The notes beneath the pieces are model-generated. The model did not search any database, was not told the origin of the DNA, and was given only the letters and a program-made list of their open reading frames with translations. Both the position numbers and the translations under genes were made by a program. Below, piece by piece: positions 54,035-64,000 of a stretch of DNA of 64,000 bases. The DNA is from Ichthyophis bannanicus (taxonomy: Eukaryota; Chordata; Amphibia; Gymnophiona; Ichthyophiidae), in assembly GCA_033557465.1 (NCBI GenBank), contig CM066034.1:415192159-415256158 (forward strand), written 5' to 3'. Each line of letters opens with the position of its first letter. The stretch's first letter is position 1.

Positions 54035-55136
54035 TTTTTTAATTTTTTAATTTTAATTTATTTTCATCAGCATACAACCAAAATATTTAACAGCAACCAT
54101 TGTTCTGACTCAAACAGAAACAAGAAATGGATCAACAAAGCAGAACAATACAGCAGCATCTTAGTTCGATCCTCCCTCCTGTACCCCAAACCATTTATTG
54201 ACGTCTTTTTGGGGGGGGGTTTGAACATGTATTCTTTCCCCCAAACACTCACTATTCATCCAACACTCCGCCTTCCCACCAGACTATCACCAATCATACT
54301 ATCCATCCACTCCAAACTTCTACCCCACTTTGTTATTCAAACCCCACTCGTCCCCCCAAAACCCCCTTATCTCCTCCCTCTTGTTCAACTGAAGGCTCAC
54401 CCAACCCCAGTCACTCTTGAAAACTTTTCCATAGCTGATAATACTCTCTCCACTCCTTCCACTGATCTGAGAAGTATGTCCGCAATTCACACCATGCAGT
54501 ATCACTCATCAGCCATTGCCCAATATCTAGGCCTTTCTGATCCACCAATGTACAGAGAATCACCTTTTGCACAGCAAATAGCCCCACATACATGAACCTC
54601 CTCTTAGCTTTAGATAGTTTGATGCTCCTTAAGTCCTCCACATCCCCCAACAATAGTAACTACGATAAGTACATTCAACCTGCACTCCCATGTATGTGGT
54701 GTGTTCGATCAATACCTGCTCCCAGAAAAACCACAGGTTCCTATATTCTAAAAAGGTATGCACCAACATACCCTTGTGAACCTTGTACTACCCACACTTA
54801 TCCTCCACAGGCCCATATGGACTCCCCTTTCCCTTGTTATAAAAGTGCGATGCAACAGCCGGAGTTGGGATTCTTGTTGCACCGTATTGGACAAATATAA
54901 AAAACCCCATTCCCAAATAAAGTATCCAGATCCTCTTCTTAAAGATGCTGTGCAATTTCCCTGGTCCTTATCTGCAACAAAGTCTCTATCCAAGGCCTCA
55001 GCCTAGTTTCCCAGCAAACTCGATACCACCGCGATAAGGTGTTAAACCATGATGATGTAGACTGAACATTTTTTTCAAGAGCTCCCCTTTCGAAAGACCC
55101 TGCAGAGCCCAGCAATAATGATGAGCTTGCCAGTAA

Positions 55137-56640
55137 TTTATGTATTTTTATTTATTTGTTATACATTTCTATACCGCCCTTTTCAAAGATCAGGGGCGGT
55201 TTACAAAAAACAAACATGTTACATTTAACAGAATCCAAGGTAACCAAAACAGATCAAAACAGTAACTATTTACATATCGACTATATACATGATTTATGCA
55301 AAGCAAGATAGTAAAGTAGCTATGTGAACTCGGGAGTAAGGGGAGTTCTGAAGGGACTACTTATGTATGTGTGTAAGGGGTCAGAAAGCATTGGGTGTGT
55401 TGGGGCATGTTCCCTTGTTGTCTCTAGTGTTACCGTAGTATTCCTTGAAAAGGAGTGTTTTGATCTCTTTTCTAAATACTTGGAGGTCCTTTATTGAACA
55501 GATTGAGTCTAGGAGGGAGTTCAATAGACTGGGAGCAGTTTAAGTGAATGCTCGTGCTTGTGTTCCGTTTGGTCTTTCGAATAGAGGGAGGAATTGTAAG
55601 AGTGTGTTGGGTGTTTACTCTTCTAGATCTAGTTTCTGTTGGGATATGTAATAGAGTTGTGAGGAAGGATGGACGTATTGTTACTCAGTTTGAAAGTGGT
55701 CATTAGGGTTTTATATTTTATTCGGCTAGCGACTGGAAGCCAGTGGAGAATGTATAAAATTGTTGTGATATGATCTCTTAGTTGGGCTTTTCAGGATAAT
55801 TCTTGCTGTGACATTCTGGGCCCTCTGGAGAATGTTCAGATTCTTTTTGGTGTTGCCCTGAAACAAGCGGTTGCAGAAGTCAAAGTGAGGGGTTATGAGG
55901 GCTTGTACTATGGATCTAAAGTTTTGGGTGTCAAGGAGGGGTCTAAGCTGTTGAATGATCTTGAGTTTGAAAAATATAGTTCTGATTGTTTGCTTGATTT
56001 GAGATAGCATGTCAAGAGATGTATTAAGTATTATTCCCAGATAATTGATCTCCTGTCTCACTGGGAGTATGGTGTTGTGTATGGAGAGTGAATTGGAAGG
56101 GATGAAGTTATGATTTCTTGAAGTGTATAATACTTCCATTTTCTTGAAATTAATGCTGAGGTTGTTGGGGTTTAGCCAGGATTCTTCTTCTTTGATGCAG
56201 TCTGCCAGATTGTGGTAGGTGGGCTTCGATATATCAATGGGTAGGTATAACATGATGTCATCTGCATATATGAAATATCCAATGTTGAATTTTCTGAAGA
56301 TGTTGGTAATAGGTTGAAGGTAGAGGTTGAATAATAGGGCTGAGAGGGCAGAGCCTTGGGGTATTCCTTGTTCCTGTGGGAAGGCAGAAGAAGTTTCTTG
56401 ACCTACTTGTACTTGGAGCATACAGTCAGAGATGTAGGAGTTAAACCATTGAAGAATTGTTCTTCCTATTCCAATTTGGGCCAGTCTCGAGAGTAGAATA
56501 TTACAGCTAATGCTGTCAAAAGCAGAGGCTATGTCTATGAAGACTAGAATGAATGCCTGTTTTACATCATCCAGTCCACGGATGAGGGTGTAAAATAGAG
56601 CTATTAGTAATGGAACCAGTGCAACTCTGCCTATTTTTTC
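55137..56640 (-). mobile_element. L2-like LINE inserted in the Tx1 element
   Basis: The 3' end at 55137 has a TATTTTTATTTATTTG tail and an ACCGCCCTTTTCAAAG ... GGGGCGGTTTACAAA phrase. Coding sequence follows on the minus strand, up to TALVPLLIALFYTLIRGLDD near 56640, where it is 5'-truncated. It belongs to the L2-like family that also supplied the short tails at 19057 and 32880. Confidence 0.75.
55726..56421 (-). CDS. L2-like reverse transcriptase, partial
   Basis: A 231-residue open stretch: QGIPQGSALSALLFNLYLQP, then FIYADDIMLYLPI with the catalytic YADD, INFKKMEVLYTSR, INYLGIILNTSLDMLSQIK, QALITPHFDFCNRLFQGN and ILQRAQNVTARII. Upstream codons (FIDIASAFDSISCNILLSRL) are present to about 56570 in a continuing frame. 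Truncated at the 5' side; the open frame suggests a rather recent insertion. Confidence 0.8.
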   Translation of the reverse strand: MLQVQVGQETSSAFPQEQGIPQGSALSALLFNLYLQPITNIFRKFNIGYFIYADDIMLYLPIDISKPTYHNLADCIKEEESWLNPNNLSINFKKMEVLYTSRNHNFIPSNSLSIHNTILPVRQEINYLGIILNTSLDMLSQIKQTIRTIFFKLKIIQQLRPLLDTQNFRSIVQALITPHFDFCNRLFQGNTKKNLNILQRAQNVTARIILKSPTKRSYHNNFIHSPLASSR

Positions 56641-57960
56641 TGAAGCTCAGCAAGATCGAGAAACCACCCATTGGTTCCCTGTAGAGTGCACATACCCTAA
56701 GGCAACCCAGTTTTTCCCACTCCCTAAACACAGACCCTCCTACCTTTGGGGCAAACTCCAGATTTCCCACCAGTTGCAAATAGGTTGAGACCATAGTCGG
56801 GGCCTGCTCCAATCCTTGCCACCATTTCCAGGCCTGTTTAAAATACTTTAACATCTCATTGCAGCAAATCCAGAACTCTGCCAAACTTTAGGACCATACA
56901 TCAAATTGACAAACTTAATTGGGACATAAAGCTCATCCAGTAGTCCCTCAGGCACATATTGGACACTTCTCGTGCATATTTTATGTATCCAGCACAGCAT
57001 GGATGCTCCGTTATAGAGCCATATATCAGGTAATCCAGTCCCCCCCCCCCCTGCTCTAAGCACAGCTTAGTGTGGCTAATCCATGCCCCCTGGCTTTTCC
57101 AAATAAACTGCCAGATCATCCCTTTAAAGGCCTTTTCTTCTGGAACCCCCAGTCACAAGGGAACTATTTGGAGAATGTACAGTAACTTGGGAAGCAGTAC
57201 CATTTTGACCAGTGCAGATTTACCCATCAAGGACAAAGGTAAATACTTCCACTGTTCACACAAGTACTTAATATCCTCAATCTTGTCCACTATATTTACT
57301 TTGTAGATGGTACAATGACTATTACTTAGACATACCCCCAAATATTTGAAATGCCGCTGAGACCACTGCAGAGGAGAAGCTTCCCCCCCCCCCCCACCAA
57401 GTGGACAGGTAACCTCGCCCAATGTCAGGGCATCAGATTTACCAAAATTGATTTTTAGCCCAGCAAAGGACCCTAATTCCTCCACCATTATAAATACCCT
57501 ACCAATATCCCTATGTACATTGCCCAAGAAGAAAAGCATGCCATCAGCATACATATTTAATCTTAAAAACAGCTTCCCCATCGGCATCCCTTGTATGTCC
57601 AGATCCTCTCATAGCTTAGCAGCTAGATGTTCCAAAGACAACACGAACAGTAAGGGTGAAAGTGGGCACCACTATTTTGTGCCCCTCAAAATGGGAAAAT
57701 GACTGTTAATTATAATTTGAACTGTGGGTGCAGTATAAAGAATGCGTACTCACTTTAAGAAAAAATCCACAATATTAAACCGTTCCAGCACCCAGAAAAG
57801 GTATTTCCACAGAACCTTATTGAATGCCTTTTCAGCATCTAAACTAACAATGGCTGCTTCACCTTTCCCATTTTTATGAGCCTGGATGGCCGCTAAAGCC
57901 TTGAGGATGTTCACTGATGCCATCCTGCCATGTACGAAACCCACTTGGTCTCGACATTAA

Positions 57961-58016
57961 GGGGCTTGTTTACAAAGCCGCGGTAGCAGTTTCCGATCGT
58001 TATCGAAACAAGCCCC
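57961..58016. mobile_element. 56-bp GGGG-ended miniature element
   Basis: Perfect 11-bp terminal inverted repeats, GGGGCTTGTTT and AAACAAGCCCC, flanked by TAA at 57958-57960 and 58017-58019. The termini and 3-bp duplication resemble those of the 4-kb elements at 23-39 kb. Confidence 0.65.
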
Positions 58017-58758
58017 TAAAAATTATGCATGTTTAAATATAATGTCTCAATGTCTTTACTATGGGTCTATACTTTTGAGAAATTGAAAGTACATGATGTG
58101 CCATCTTAGAATAAATAGTCCAATGCTTTCATCATGGGTTTACTTCTCTTGAGGAAATGTAAGTACACGATGTGCCATTCCAAAATGCCATATATGTTGT
58201 CGACTTGTTTACAAGGGCTAATCTGCACAACCTGTAGATTTTCATGGGGTACCACCATATTTTAATTTGTTTGCTACATTTCAGATCAGATATAATCAGC
58301 TTCTTCTTCCCCTCGGGTGCCTCCCTCCTTTCCATTATCTTGACATTCCGTTTTAACGTTTACCTCATTGCATACTTTTATTTTAATTTATTTACAATGT
58401 TTATGTGTTCTGTTCCAGTTGCACAACAGTTTGTTTACTAATTTCTTTGGATACAAACTAATTGGTTAATCTACTTTGGTGAGTTTGACATTTATTCTGT
58501 TACTTATATTTTACCACATCTGCTTGTCCTATTTACTATTTTCACAGACATTGTTCTTAAGATATATATTCTTCTCTGTTTATGGTTTCCTGTTCTTATT
58601 CTTTATTTCTATTTGTCAAATCCATGCTTTTACTATTTTATTGTACACCAACTTTTCCCTTGCTCAGTTTTATAAATGTGATTCTTTTTTATATATATGG
58701 TTATTTATAATGTATGGTTTTATGGTTTATGATTATATATTTTGTTTTATATTTTAGT

Positions 58759-58811
58759 GGTCACAGACCCCTGATGAAGGCAATTTGGCCGAAACACGTG
58801 TAGGGCTGACC
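58759..58811 (+). ncRNA. Hammerhead-ribozyme-like motif
   Basis: CTGATGA (58771-58777), a GGC-AATTTG-GCC stem-loop (58779-58790), GAAAC (58791-58795), a four-base ACGT loop, then GTA at 58800-58802. That is the order CUGAUGA, stem II, GAAA, short stem III, GUH. Flanking GGTC ... CCC (58759-58770) can pair with GGG ... GACC (58803-58811) as stem I with an internal loop. Hammerheads of this minimal type I form are known in Penelope-like elements. The extra or unpaired A at 58778 departs from the usual G-C pair at the base of stem II, so activity is uncertain. Confidence 0.55.
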
Positions 58812-60842
58812 AACCAATAAAGATTATTTTTCCTCTAAGGGCTTCCTGTCACCTGCTTTTGTTTGTTGTTTTGCTTGGACTGCGGGTGATGTGCTTTTTT
58901 GTTGCGAAACCCACTTGGTCTTCATGCACTAACTGGGGCAGATACCTTTGCAGTCTATTTGCCAAGACAGAAGTCAGAATTTTCCTATCTTGATTTAGCA
59001 AGGAGATGAGTCTATAAGATCCCACTTCCACTGGGTGATTCCCAGGCTTGGGCAATTCCACTATGTATGCTCAGGTCTGCTGTGGGCACAACTTGCCCTC
59101 AGTGAGCACTGCTGCAAACATGTCTCTAAGTGCCCCCCAGCCAATCCAGGAACAGCATGATCTTATAAAATTCTGCCTGCAGTCCATTGAGTCCCAGGCT
59201 TTTGGCTAGCCTTAATTTTTTAATGACTCCCTTATTTCCACTATAGTGATGGGCCTATTCAGAGTTTGCAGCTCTTCCTTCAGCAATTGAGGAAGCTGCA
59301 GATTCCTAAAAAACACCTCTCTTTGAGCCATCTTATCCACCCCGCTTATAGCGCCTGATAAAAGTCAACAAAATATTGGGCCACTCCCTGCACATCCTCT
59401 GTGATCTCTCCTCTACGATTCTTAATGAGTGAGATTACTTTCTTACCATGCTTACTCAATTCTAAATGGGCCAGCAATTTAATGGCTTTATTACCCCATC
59501 TATGCAAACTATACTTATACAAAAAGATATCTAGTTGGGCACATGCTGTCAGGATATCATTAAATTGTCTTTTGAGCTCTATCACCTTCCTATCCTCCTC
59601 TCTCAGGATAGAAACATGCATTTTATAATATGCATTAAGTTTCTTAGTTAAGTCACTGAGTCAATTTCTCCCGTTTTTTTCCTATCAGCTGCTATGTACC
59701 CCATGATGTGCCATTGCATCACCACTGTTGCCATCTCCCAATAACTAAGTCTGGACCGCACTGAGCCCTTGTTAAAACTCTCATATTCCACCCACATCTT
59801 CCACACAAATTCACAGAACTCCTTCCTAGAGTAATAAGAGGGATTTAGCTTTCCAACTAAAGTCTGTACTCCTGGGATCATAGCCTGGACCATTCACACC
59901 ATAGCATGGTCAGACAGCATATTCTGTTCTATTTCTACATTATGTGGTTTATCTGTCCAGGAGATAGGCACCAGAAAATAATCTATCTGGGAATACATTT
60001 TATGCAGATTGGAGTAGAAAGTGAAGTCTCTCTCTCATGGATGCAAATACCTCCATGCATCTACAACCCCCAGTTCCGTTGTTACAAAATGTATCCCTTT
60101 CTCAAATGCCCTTTTCTTACTACACTACCAGGCCTATAGTCAAAACATGGGTCAGAAACAATGCTAAAATACGTCCCCCCTTTCCAGAACATGAACATAG
60201 TCGGGGTACTACAGACCTTTTGCAATAATAGTAGAGAAAAAACTGTGATTATACACATTGGGCTTGTGGAGATTGCACAGCAGTATTTTAGCATATCCCC
60301 CCCCCCACACCCTCCATTTCACCCAGCACCAAAACGTACCTCCCTTCTTGGTCCTGGATGCATTTGTGTACCTGAAACCCCAACCCTTTCTTTAGCAGAT
60401 TAGCTACCCCTCTCTGCCTGCTGTTGAAGGCAGAAGCATACACCTCTCCGAACCAAGACCTTTGCAGCTTTTCATGTTCATTGGCACTCAAATGAGTTTC
60501 TGCAAAAAAGCAATATCCCTCCGTGCCTTTCTCATCAGGCTTAACAGCTTTGTTACGCTTCATGGGTGAATGAAAGCATAGTTACTCACCTGTAAAAGGT
60601 ATTCTCCAGGGACAGAGGAAATCAGTCCTCACTTATGTGTGATGTCGGCACTGACGGAGCCCGCGCAGAGCAATTCCCCAGCTTTCAAAGAAAGCCTTTG
60701 GGATTGCTGCCACACATGCGTGGTTCTCTTCCCACCCAAAGGTGCCATCTTTCTCATTCAGGTCCCAAAGCTAGAACCCTACTAAGCAAATGGCAAGGGA
60801 AGGACCAAATAGCAACTCTTCAGGCGAGGTGGGAGGGTAGTG

Positions 60843-60935
60843 ACGACTGATTCCTGCTGTCCCTGGAGAGTACCTGTTACAGGTGAGTAACTATGCTTTC
60901 TCCAGGAACAAGCAGGAAGTTAGTCCTCACTTATG
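60843..60935 (-). repeat. DIRS C internal complementary region
   Basis: Contains TGTTACAGGTGAGTAAC (about 60874-60891), complementary to the outer end at 60573-60600. It is then followed by the block TTTCTCCAGGAACAAGCAGG, which should match the element's left end, outside the window. Confidence 0.82.
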
Positions 60936-61087
60936 GGACTCCCCAGCTACAGGCTACCGAGCCTGTAACCCAAAATGCCCCAGTGAGGCTGTGAGCAGAA
61001 GTCGATGCCCAAAGGAGCCCGAGTCCTTGGGTCCCCAGGTCGAAGCTCTCGGTAGCTGTTGGAGAAGGGTTGGAAGGCAGGAGTTGC

Positions 61088-62062
61088 TTATACCCCGAAC
61101 AGATTACGGAGTACAGCCTGGCCGAAGGCGCTGTCCTGGCAGAACTCCCTCTCCAGGCAGTAGTGCGAAGTGAAAGTGTTCGCTGAAGACCAGGTCGCAG
61201 CCCAGCAGATGTCCGTTAGAGGTACTGAGCGCAGCGAAGCCACCAAAGCCGCCTTGGCTCGGACGTCATGCGTGGTGACCTGTCGATCCAGTGAGGCACC
61301 AGCCTTTGATTGGGCAAAGGCAATGTAGTCCGCCACCCAGACAGAGATGCTGCGTTTGGTGACTGTCTGCCCCAGGTGATTGGGATCATAGGCAACAAAG
61401 AGCTGGTCGGATTTGTGATGAACCTGGATGCGCTGCAGGTAGAAGGCAAGAGCCCTCTTGCAGTTGAGTGTATGCAGTACCGCCGATGCCTGGTTGGCAT
61501 GCGGTCTCGGGAAGAAGGTCAGTAGAACTATCTCCTGATTGAGATGAAAGTTCGACACCACCTTCGGTATGAACTTGGGATGGGTGTGGAGGACCACCCT
61601 GTTCCTGTAGAACCTGGTGTATGGAGCCTCAGCCATGAGGGCCTGAAGTTTGCTGACTCAGCGAGCCGAAGTCAAAGCCACCAGGAAGATCAGCTTCCAG
61701 GAGAGATGTCGAAGCAAGCACGTCACCATCGGCTCAAAGGGTGACCGTATAAGCTGCATAAGCACCACGTTGAGGTCCCACTGTGCCGGAGGAGGCCAGA
61801 TGGGAGGATTGGAAAGCAAGAGGCCTCGCATGAAGTGGGAGACAAAGGGCTGCCCTGAGAGGGGTTTTCCCTCTACAGGGAGGAGGTTCTCCAAAATGGC
61901 GCTCAGGTGTACCCTGACCGAATTAGATTTCAGCTCTGCCTTCGAGAGATGGAGGAGATACTGCAGAACCCACTGGGTAGAGCAGGAGAATGGGTCGATC
62001 TGGAGCTCGAAGCACCAGACTGAGAAGCGTTGCCACTTAAAGGTGTACACCCGTCTCGTCAA
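61088..62062 (-). pseudogene. DIRS C tyrosine recombinase with one stop
   Basis: Two segments in the same frame separated only by a TGA at 61658-61660. The upstream part reads VYTFKWQRFSVWC ... VRVHLSAILENLLP ... LIFLVALTSAR. The stop then falls on the second Arg of the ARR box (other copies: TSARRISEL). The downstream part reads VSKLQALMAEAPYTRF ... VTTHDVRAKAALVASLRSVP ... CWAATWSSANTFTSHYCLE. The His-x-x-Arg box and the terminal Tyr are intact. A CGA to TGA change would explain the stop. Confidence 0.9.
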
Positions 62063-62100
62063 GTCCTTCCTCGATCCGAGGAGAACCTCCTCGAGCTCCT

Positions 62101-63352
62101 ATAGTGTATTTGGACTTTCAGAAAGCCTTTGACAAGGTCCCTCATCAGAGACTTTTGGCAAAACTAAAGAGTCATGGGTTAGGAGGCAGTGTACTACTGT
62201 GGATCAAGAACTGGTTAAAAGATAGAAAGCAGAGGGTTGGGCTAAATGGCCAATTTTCCCAATGGAGAAAGGTGAATAGTGGTGTACCCCAGGGATCTGT
62301 GCTGGGCCCGCTGCTTTTTGACATATTCGTAAATGACCTGGAAAGTGGAATAAAGAGTGGGGTTATCAAATTTGCAGATGACACAAAACTATTTAAAGTT
62401 GTTAAAACCCAAGGGGATTGTGGAAAATTGCAAGAGGATCTTGATAAATTGGAAGACTGGGCATCAAAATGGCAGATGAAATTTAATGTGGACAGGTGCA
62501 AAGTTATGCACCTAGGGAAGAACAAACCAAACTATGGTTACACGATGCAAGGTTCCACATTAGGAACCACCACCCAGGAAAAAGATTTAGGCATCATTGT
62601 GGATAACATGTTAAAACCCTCGGCCCAATGTGCAGCGGCAGCCAAGAGAGCAAATAGAATGCTAGGTATCATAAGGAAAGGAATGGAAAATAAACAAAAG
62701 ATATTATAATGCCTCTATATTATTCCATGGTGAGACCGCACCTTGAATATTGTGTGCAATTCTGGTCGCCGTATCTTAAAAAGGATATAGCGTTATTAGA
62801 AAAGGTTCAGAGAAGAGCCACCAAAATGGTAAAGGGGATGGAAAGATACTCCTATGAAGAAAGGCTAAAAAGGTTAGGGCTCTTTAACCTGGAAAAGAGA
62901 CGGCTGAGGGGAGATATGATAGAAGTCTATAAATTAATGAATGGAGTGGAACGGGTAAACGTAGATCGATTGTTTACATTATCAGAATATAAAAAGACTA
63001 GGGGGAATGCAATAAAGCTACAGGGTAAACTATTTAAGACTAATAAAAGAAAATATTTTTTCACTCAACGTGTAATCAAACTGGAATTTGTTACCGGAGG
63101 ATGTAGTAAAGGCTGTTAGTGTAGCTGGGTTTAAAAAAGGTTTGGACAAGTTCCTGGAGGAAAGGTCCATAAACCATTATTAAGAAGGGACCCAGGATAT
63201 CAATGCTTGACCCAGTACAAGCACTGCGGAACCTGTGTCTTTTGGGGAAACTGCTAGGTACGTATGACCTAGATTGACCACTGTTGGAAACAGGATACTG
63301 GGCTTAATGGACCTTGGTCTGACCCAGTATGGCATATCTTATCTTCTTATGT
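62101..63352 (+). mobile_element. CR1 LINE (family 2), 5'-truncated copy inserted in DIRS C
   Basis: Starts inside RT at IVYLDFQKAFDKVPH and ends with GGCATATCTTATCTTCTTATGTTC minus its last bases in other copies (63330-63352). It lies opposite in orientation to the DIRS and splits its recombinase N-terminus; the DIRS frame reads LHLPEE up to the junction and EEVLLGSRKDL after it. Target duplication is at most a few bases (CTCC). Confidence 0.9.
62104..63119 (+). pseudogene. CR1 reverse transcriptase C-terminal half, one frameshift
   Basis: First segment 62104-62709: YLDFQKAFDKVPHQRLLAKL, NSGVPQGSVLGPLLFDIF, FADDTKLFKV with intact catalytic FADD, and CKVMHLGKNKPNYGYTM. Second segment 62709-63119: [36 protein letters not shown] and [12 protein letters not shown] one-base deletion in an A run near 62693, relative to the copy at 42.9-45.3 kb, causes the break. 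This is the best-preserved family 2 copy here. Confidence 0.9.
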
Positions 63353-64000
63353 TCCTCCGGGAGGTGCAGCGGAGCTAAGGCAACCTGTTCAGCTGCCAGA
63401 CTGCGTTAACAGGCCTGGGGCACAGCCCAGGGGGACTAGAGGCTCGGACAAGAGCCGGAGCAGAAGCGGGAACCAAGGCTGTTGAGGCCACGAGGAAGCA
63501 ACGAGGATCACCGAAGCTCGGTCCTGCTGAACCTTGTGGAGGGTCCTCGCAATGAGAGAAGGGAAAGCGTAAAGAAGGCCGGAGGTCCAGCTCAAGAGGA
63601 ACGCATCTGGGAACACTCTGCTTGGGTGCGGAACCGGGCAGCAGACGCGGGGAAGCTGCGCGTTCACCGGGCTGGTGAACAGGTCCATGGATGGGGTCCC
63701 CCAATGATGGAACAAGAGGTCGGCGACTTCCGGATCCAGGCGCCACTCGGGTGGGTGGAGGATTCTGCTGAGTTTGTCCATGAGGACATTCTCCTGGCCT
63801 GGGAGTTAAACCGATTGTAGGGTCATCCCCCGGCGAAATGCAAAGGAGCAAAGAAGGATCGCCTCTCGGCAGAGGAGGCAGGATCCTGTCCCCCCCTCCT
63901 TGTTTATGTAAAACATGGCTACCCAATTGTCAGTCTGCACGAGCACAGACTTCCCCCTCAGATAGCCCTCAAAGGCCCTCAGGGCGCATCGGACCGCCCA
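63353..64000 (-). mobile_element. DIRS element (copy C), RNase H and methyltransferase-like part
   Basis: Continuation of copy C beyond the CR1 insertion. From the window edge, the minus strand reads VRCALRAFEGYLRGKSVLVQ then TDNWVAMFYIN (RNase H). After a frameshift near 63800-63900 comes MDKLSRILHPPEW, then WGTPSMDLFTSPVNAQ and LYAFPSLIARTLHKVQQ. The RT, gag and left terminus should lie beyond 64000. Confidence 0.87.

Larger units (their letters stand above)
57952..58904 (+). mobile_element. Penelope-like element tail with 17-bp target duplication
   Basis: A 953-bp insertion flanked by CGAAACCCACTTGGTCT at 57935-57951 and 58905-58921. It splits the Tx1 RT frame. It contains a 56-bp GGGG-ended mini-element near its start, two diverged ~70-bp direct repeats (about 58055-58115 and 58125-58185), an AT-rich body, and a hammerhead-like motif followed by CCAATAAAGATTATTTTT near the end. 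The motif and the long target duplication suggest a 5'-truncated Penelope-like element; no reverse transcriptase sequence remains to prove it. Confidence 0.6.
54035..60572 (-). mobile_element. Tx1-type L1 LINE ORF2, interrupted
   Basis: A decayed minus-strand L1/Tx1-clade element. From its 5' side: endonuclease at 60288-60563 (ETHLSANEHEKLQRSW, FNSRQRGVANLLKKGLGF, DQEGRYVLVLGEME); region at 59346-59621 (KRQFNDILTACAQLDIFLYK, GNKAIKLLAHL); RT at 58849-59061 (SYRLISLLNQDRKILTSVLA) and 57750-57944 (GFVHGRMASVNILKALAAI, VSLDAEKAFNKVLW). Next are 57153-57587 (MYADGMLFFL, KINFGKSDALTL), 56848-57119 (QFIWKSQGAWISHTKL) and a C-terminal part at 54411-54993 (LLHRTFITRERGVHM). The catalytic YADD-type box reads YADG. 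Later insertions occupy 55137-56640 and 57952-58904. The 5' side is cut at 60573 by DIRS copy C. Confidence 0.85.
60573..62100 (-). mobile_element. DIRS element (copy C), 3' part
   Basis: The minus-strand DIRS right terminus starts at about 60573, next to Tx1 endonuclease codons. The outer end (60573-60640) is copied in reverse in the internal complementary region at 60843-60935. The recombinase follows, then a CR1 insertion at 62101, beyond which the element continues from 63353. The junction inside a Tx1 frame suggests that the DIRS inserted into the LINE. Confidence 0.88.

Overview
This is a vertebrate intron-rich window, and nearly all of it is transposable elements. The only host coding sequence I can support is one exon on the minus strand (21006-21284). 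It encodes an immunoglobulin domain that matches Ig domain 3 of DSCAM, so the window is probably about 43 kb of intron on one side of that exon and 21 kb on the other. DIRS-type tyrosine-recombinase retrotransposons, CR1, L2-like, RTE/BovB-like and Tx1-type L1 LINEs, Penelope-like elements and GGGG-ended DNA transposons all occur together. That mix suggests an amphibian (caecilian-like) or a non-avian sauropsid. The species is an inference.

Layout. 1-2.5 kb: AT-rich intron. 2.5-8.6 kb and 9.7-15.7 kb: two complete-length DIRS elements in the same orientation, each with inverted terminal repeats and an internal complementary region. The first keeps long open frames for gag, RT/RNase H and recombinase; the second is broken by stops and frameshifts. 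17.1-17.3 kb: a palindrome made of two head-to-head Penelope-type tails. 17.9-20.3 kb: a decayed L2-like LINE. 21.0-21.3 kb: the DSCAM exon.

21.9-41.7 kb is one deeply nested locus. A plus-strand CR1 copy was split by a palindromic Penelope-like element with a 14-bp target duplication. Each arm of that palindrome then received a ~4-kb DNA transposon with GGGG/CCCC ends and a 3-bp target duplication. A third copy landed inside the terminal repeat of the first, and a CR1 landed inside the first as well. The unoccupied palindrome arm and the intact terminal repeat preserve the empty sites, so the order of events can be read directly.

41.7-52.5 kb: a hairpin-rich GC-rich block, further CR1 copies, a nearly intact RTE/BovB-like LINE (46.8-50.05 kb) and a long pyrimidine-rich tract. 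52.5-64 kb: a decayed minus-strand DIRS fragment, then a minus-strand Tx1-type L1 (54.0-60.6 kb). The Tx1 is interrupted by an L2-like LINE and by a Penelope-like tail carrying a hammerhead-ribozyme-like motif, and it abuts another minus-strand DIRS that itself contains a CR1 insertion.

The most interesting unexplained material is the ~4-kb GGGG-ended family. It has no recognisable transposase, carries up to three tRNA-like A-box/B-box modules at fixed positions, and contains a 12-bp GGTGCC array. I see no evidence that any of these parts form a working host system beyond the DSCAM exon.
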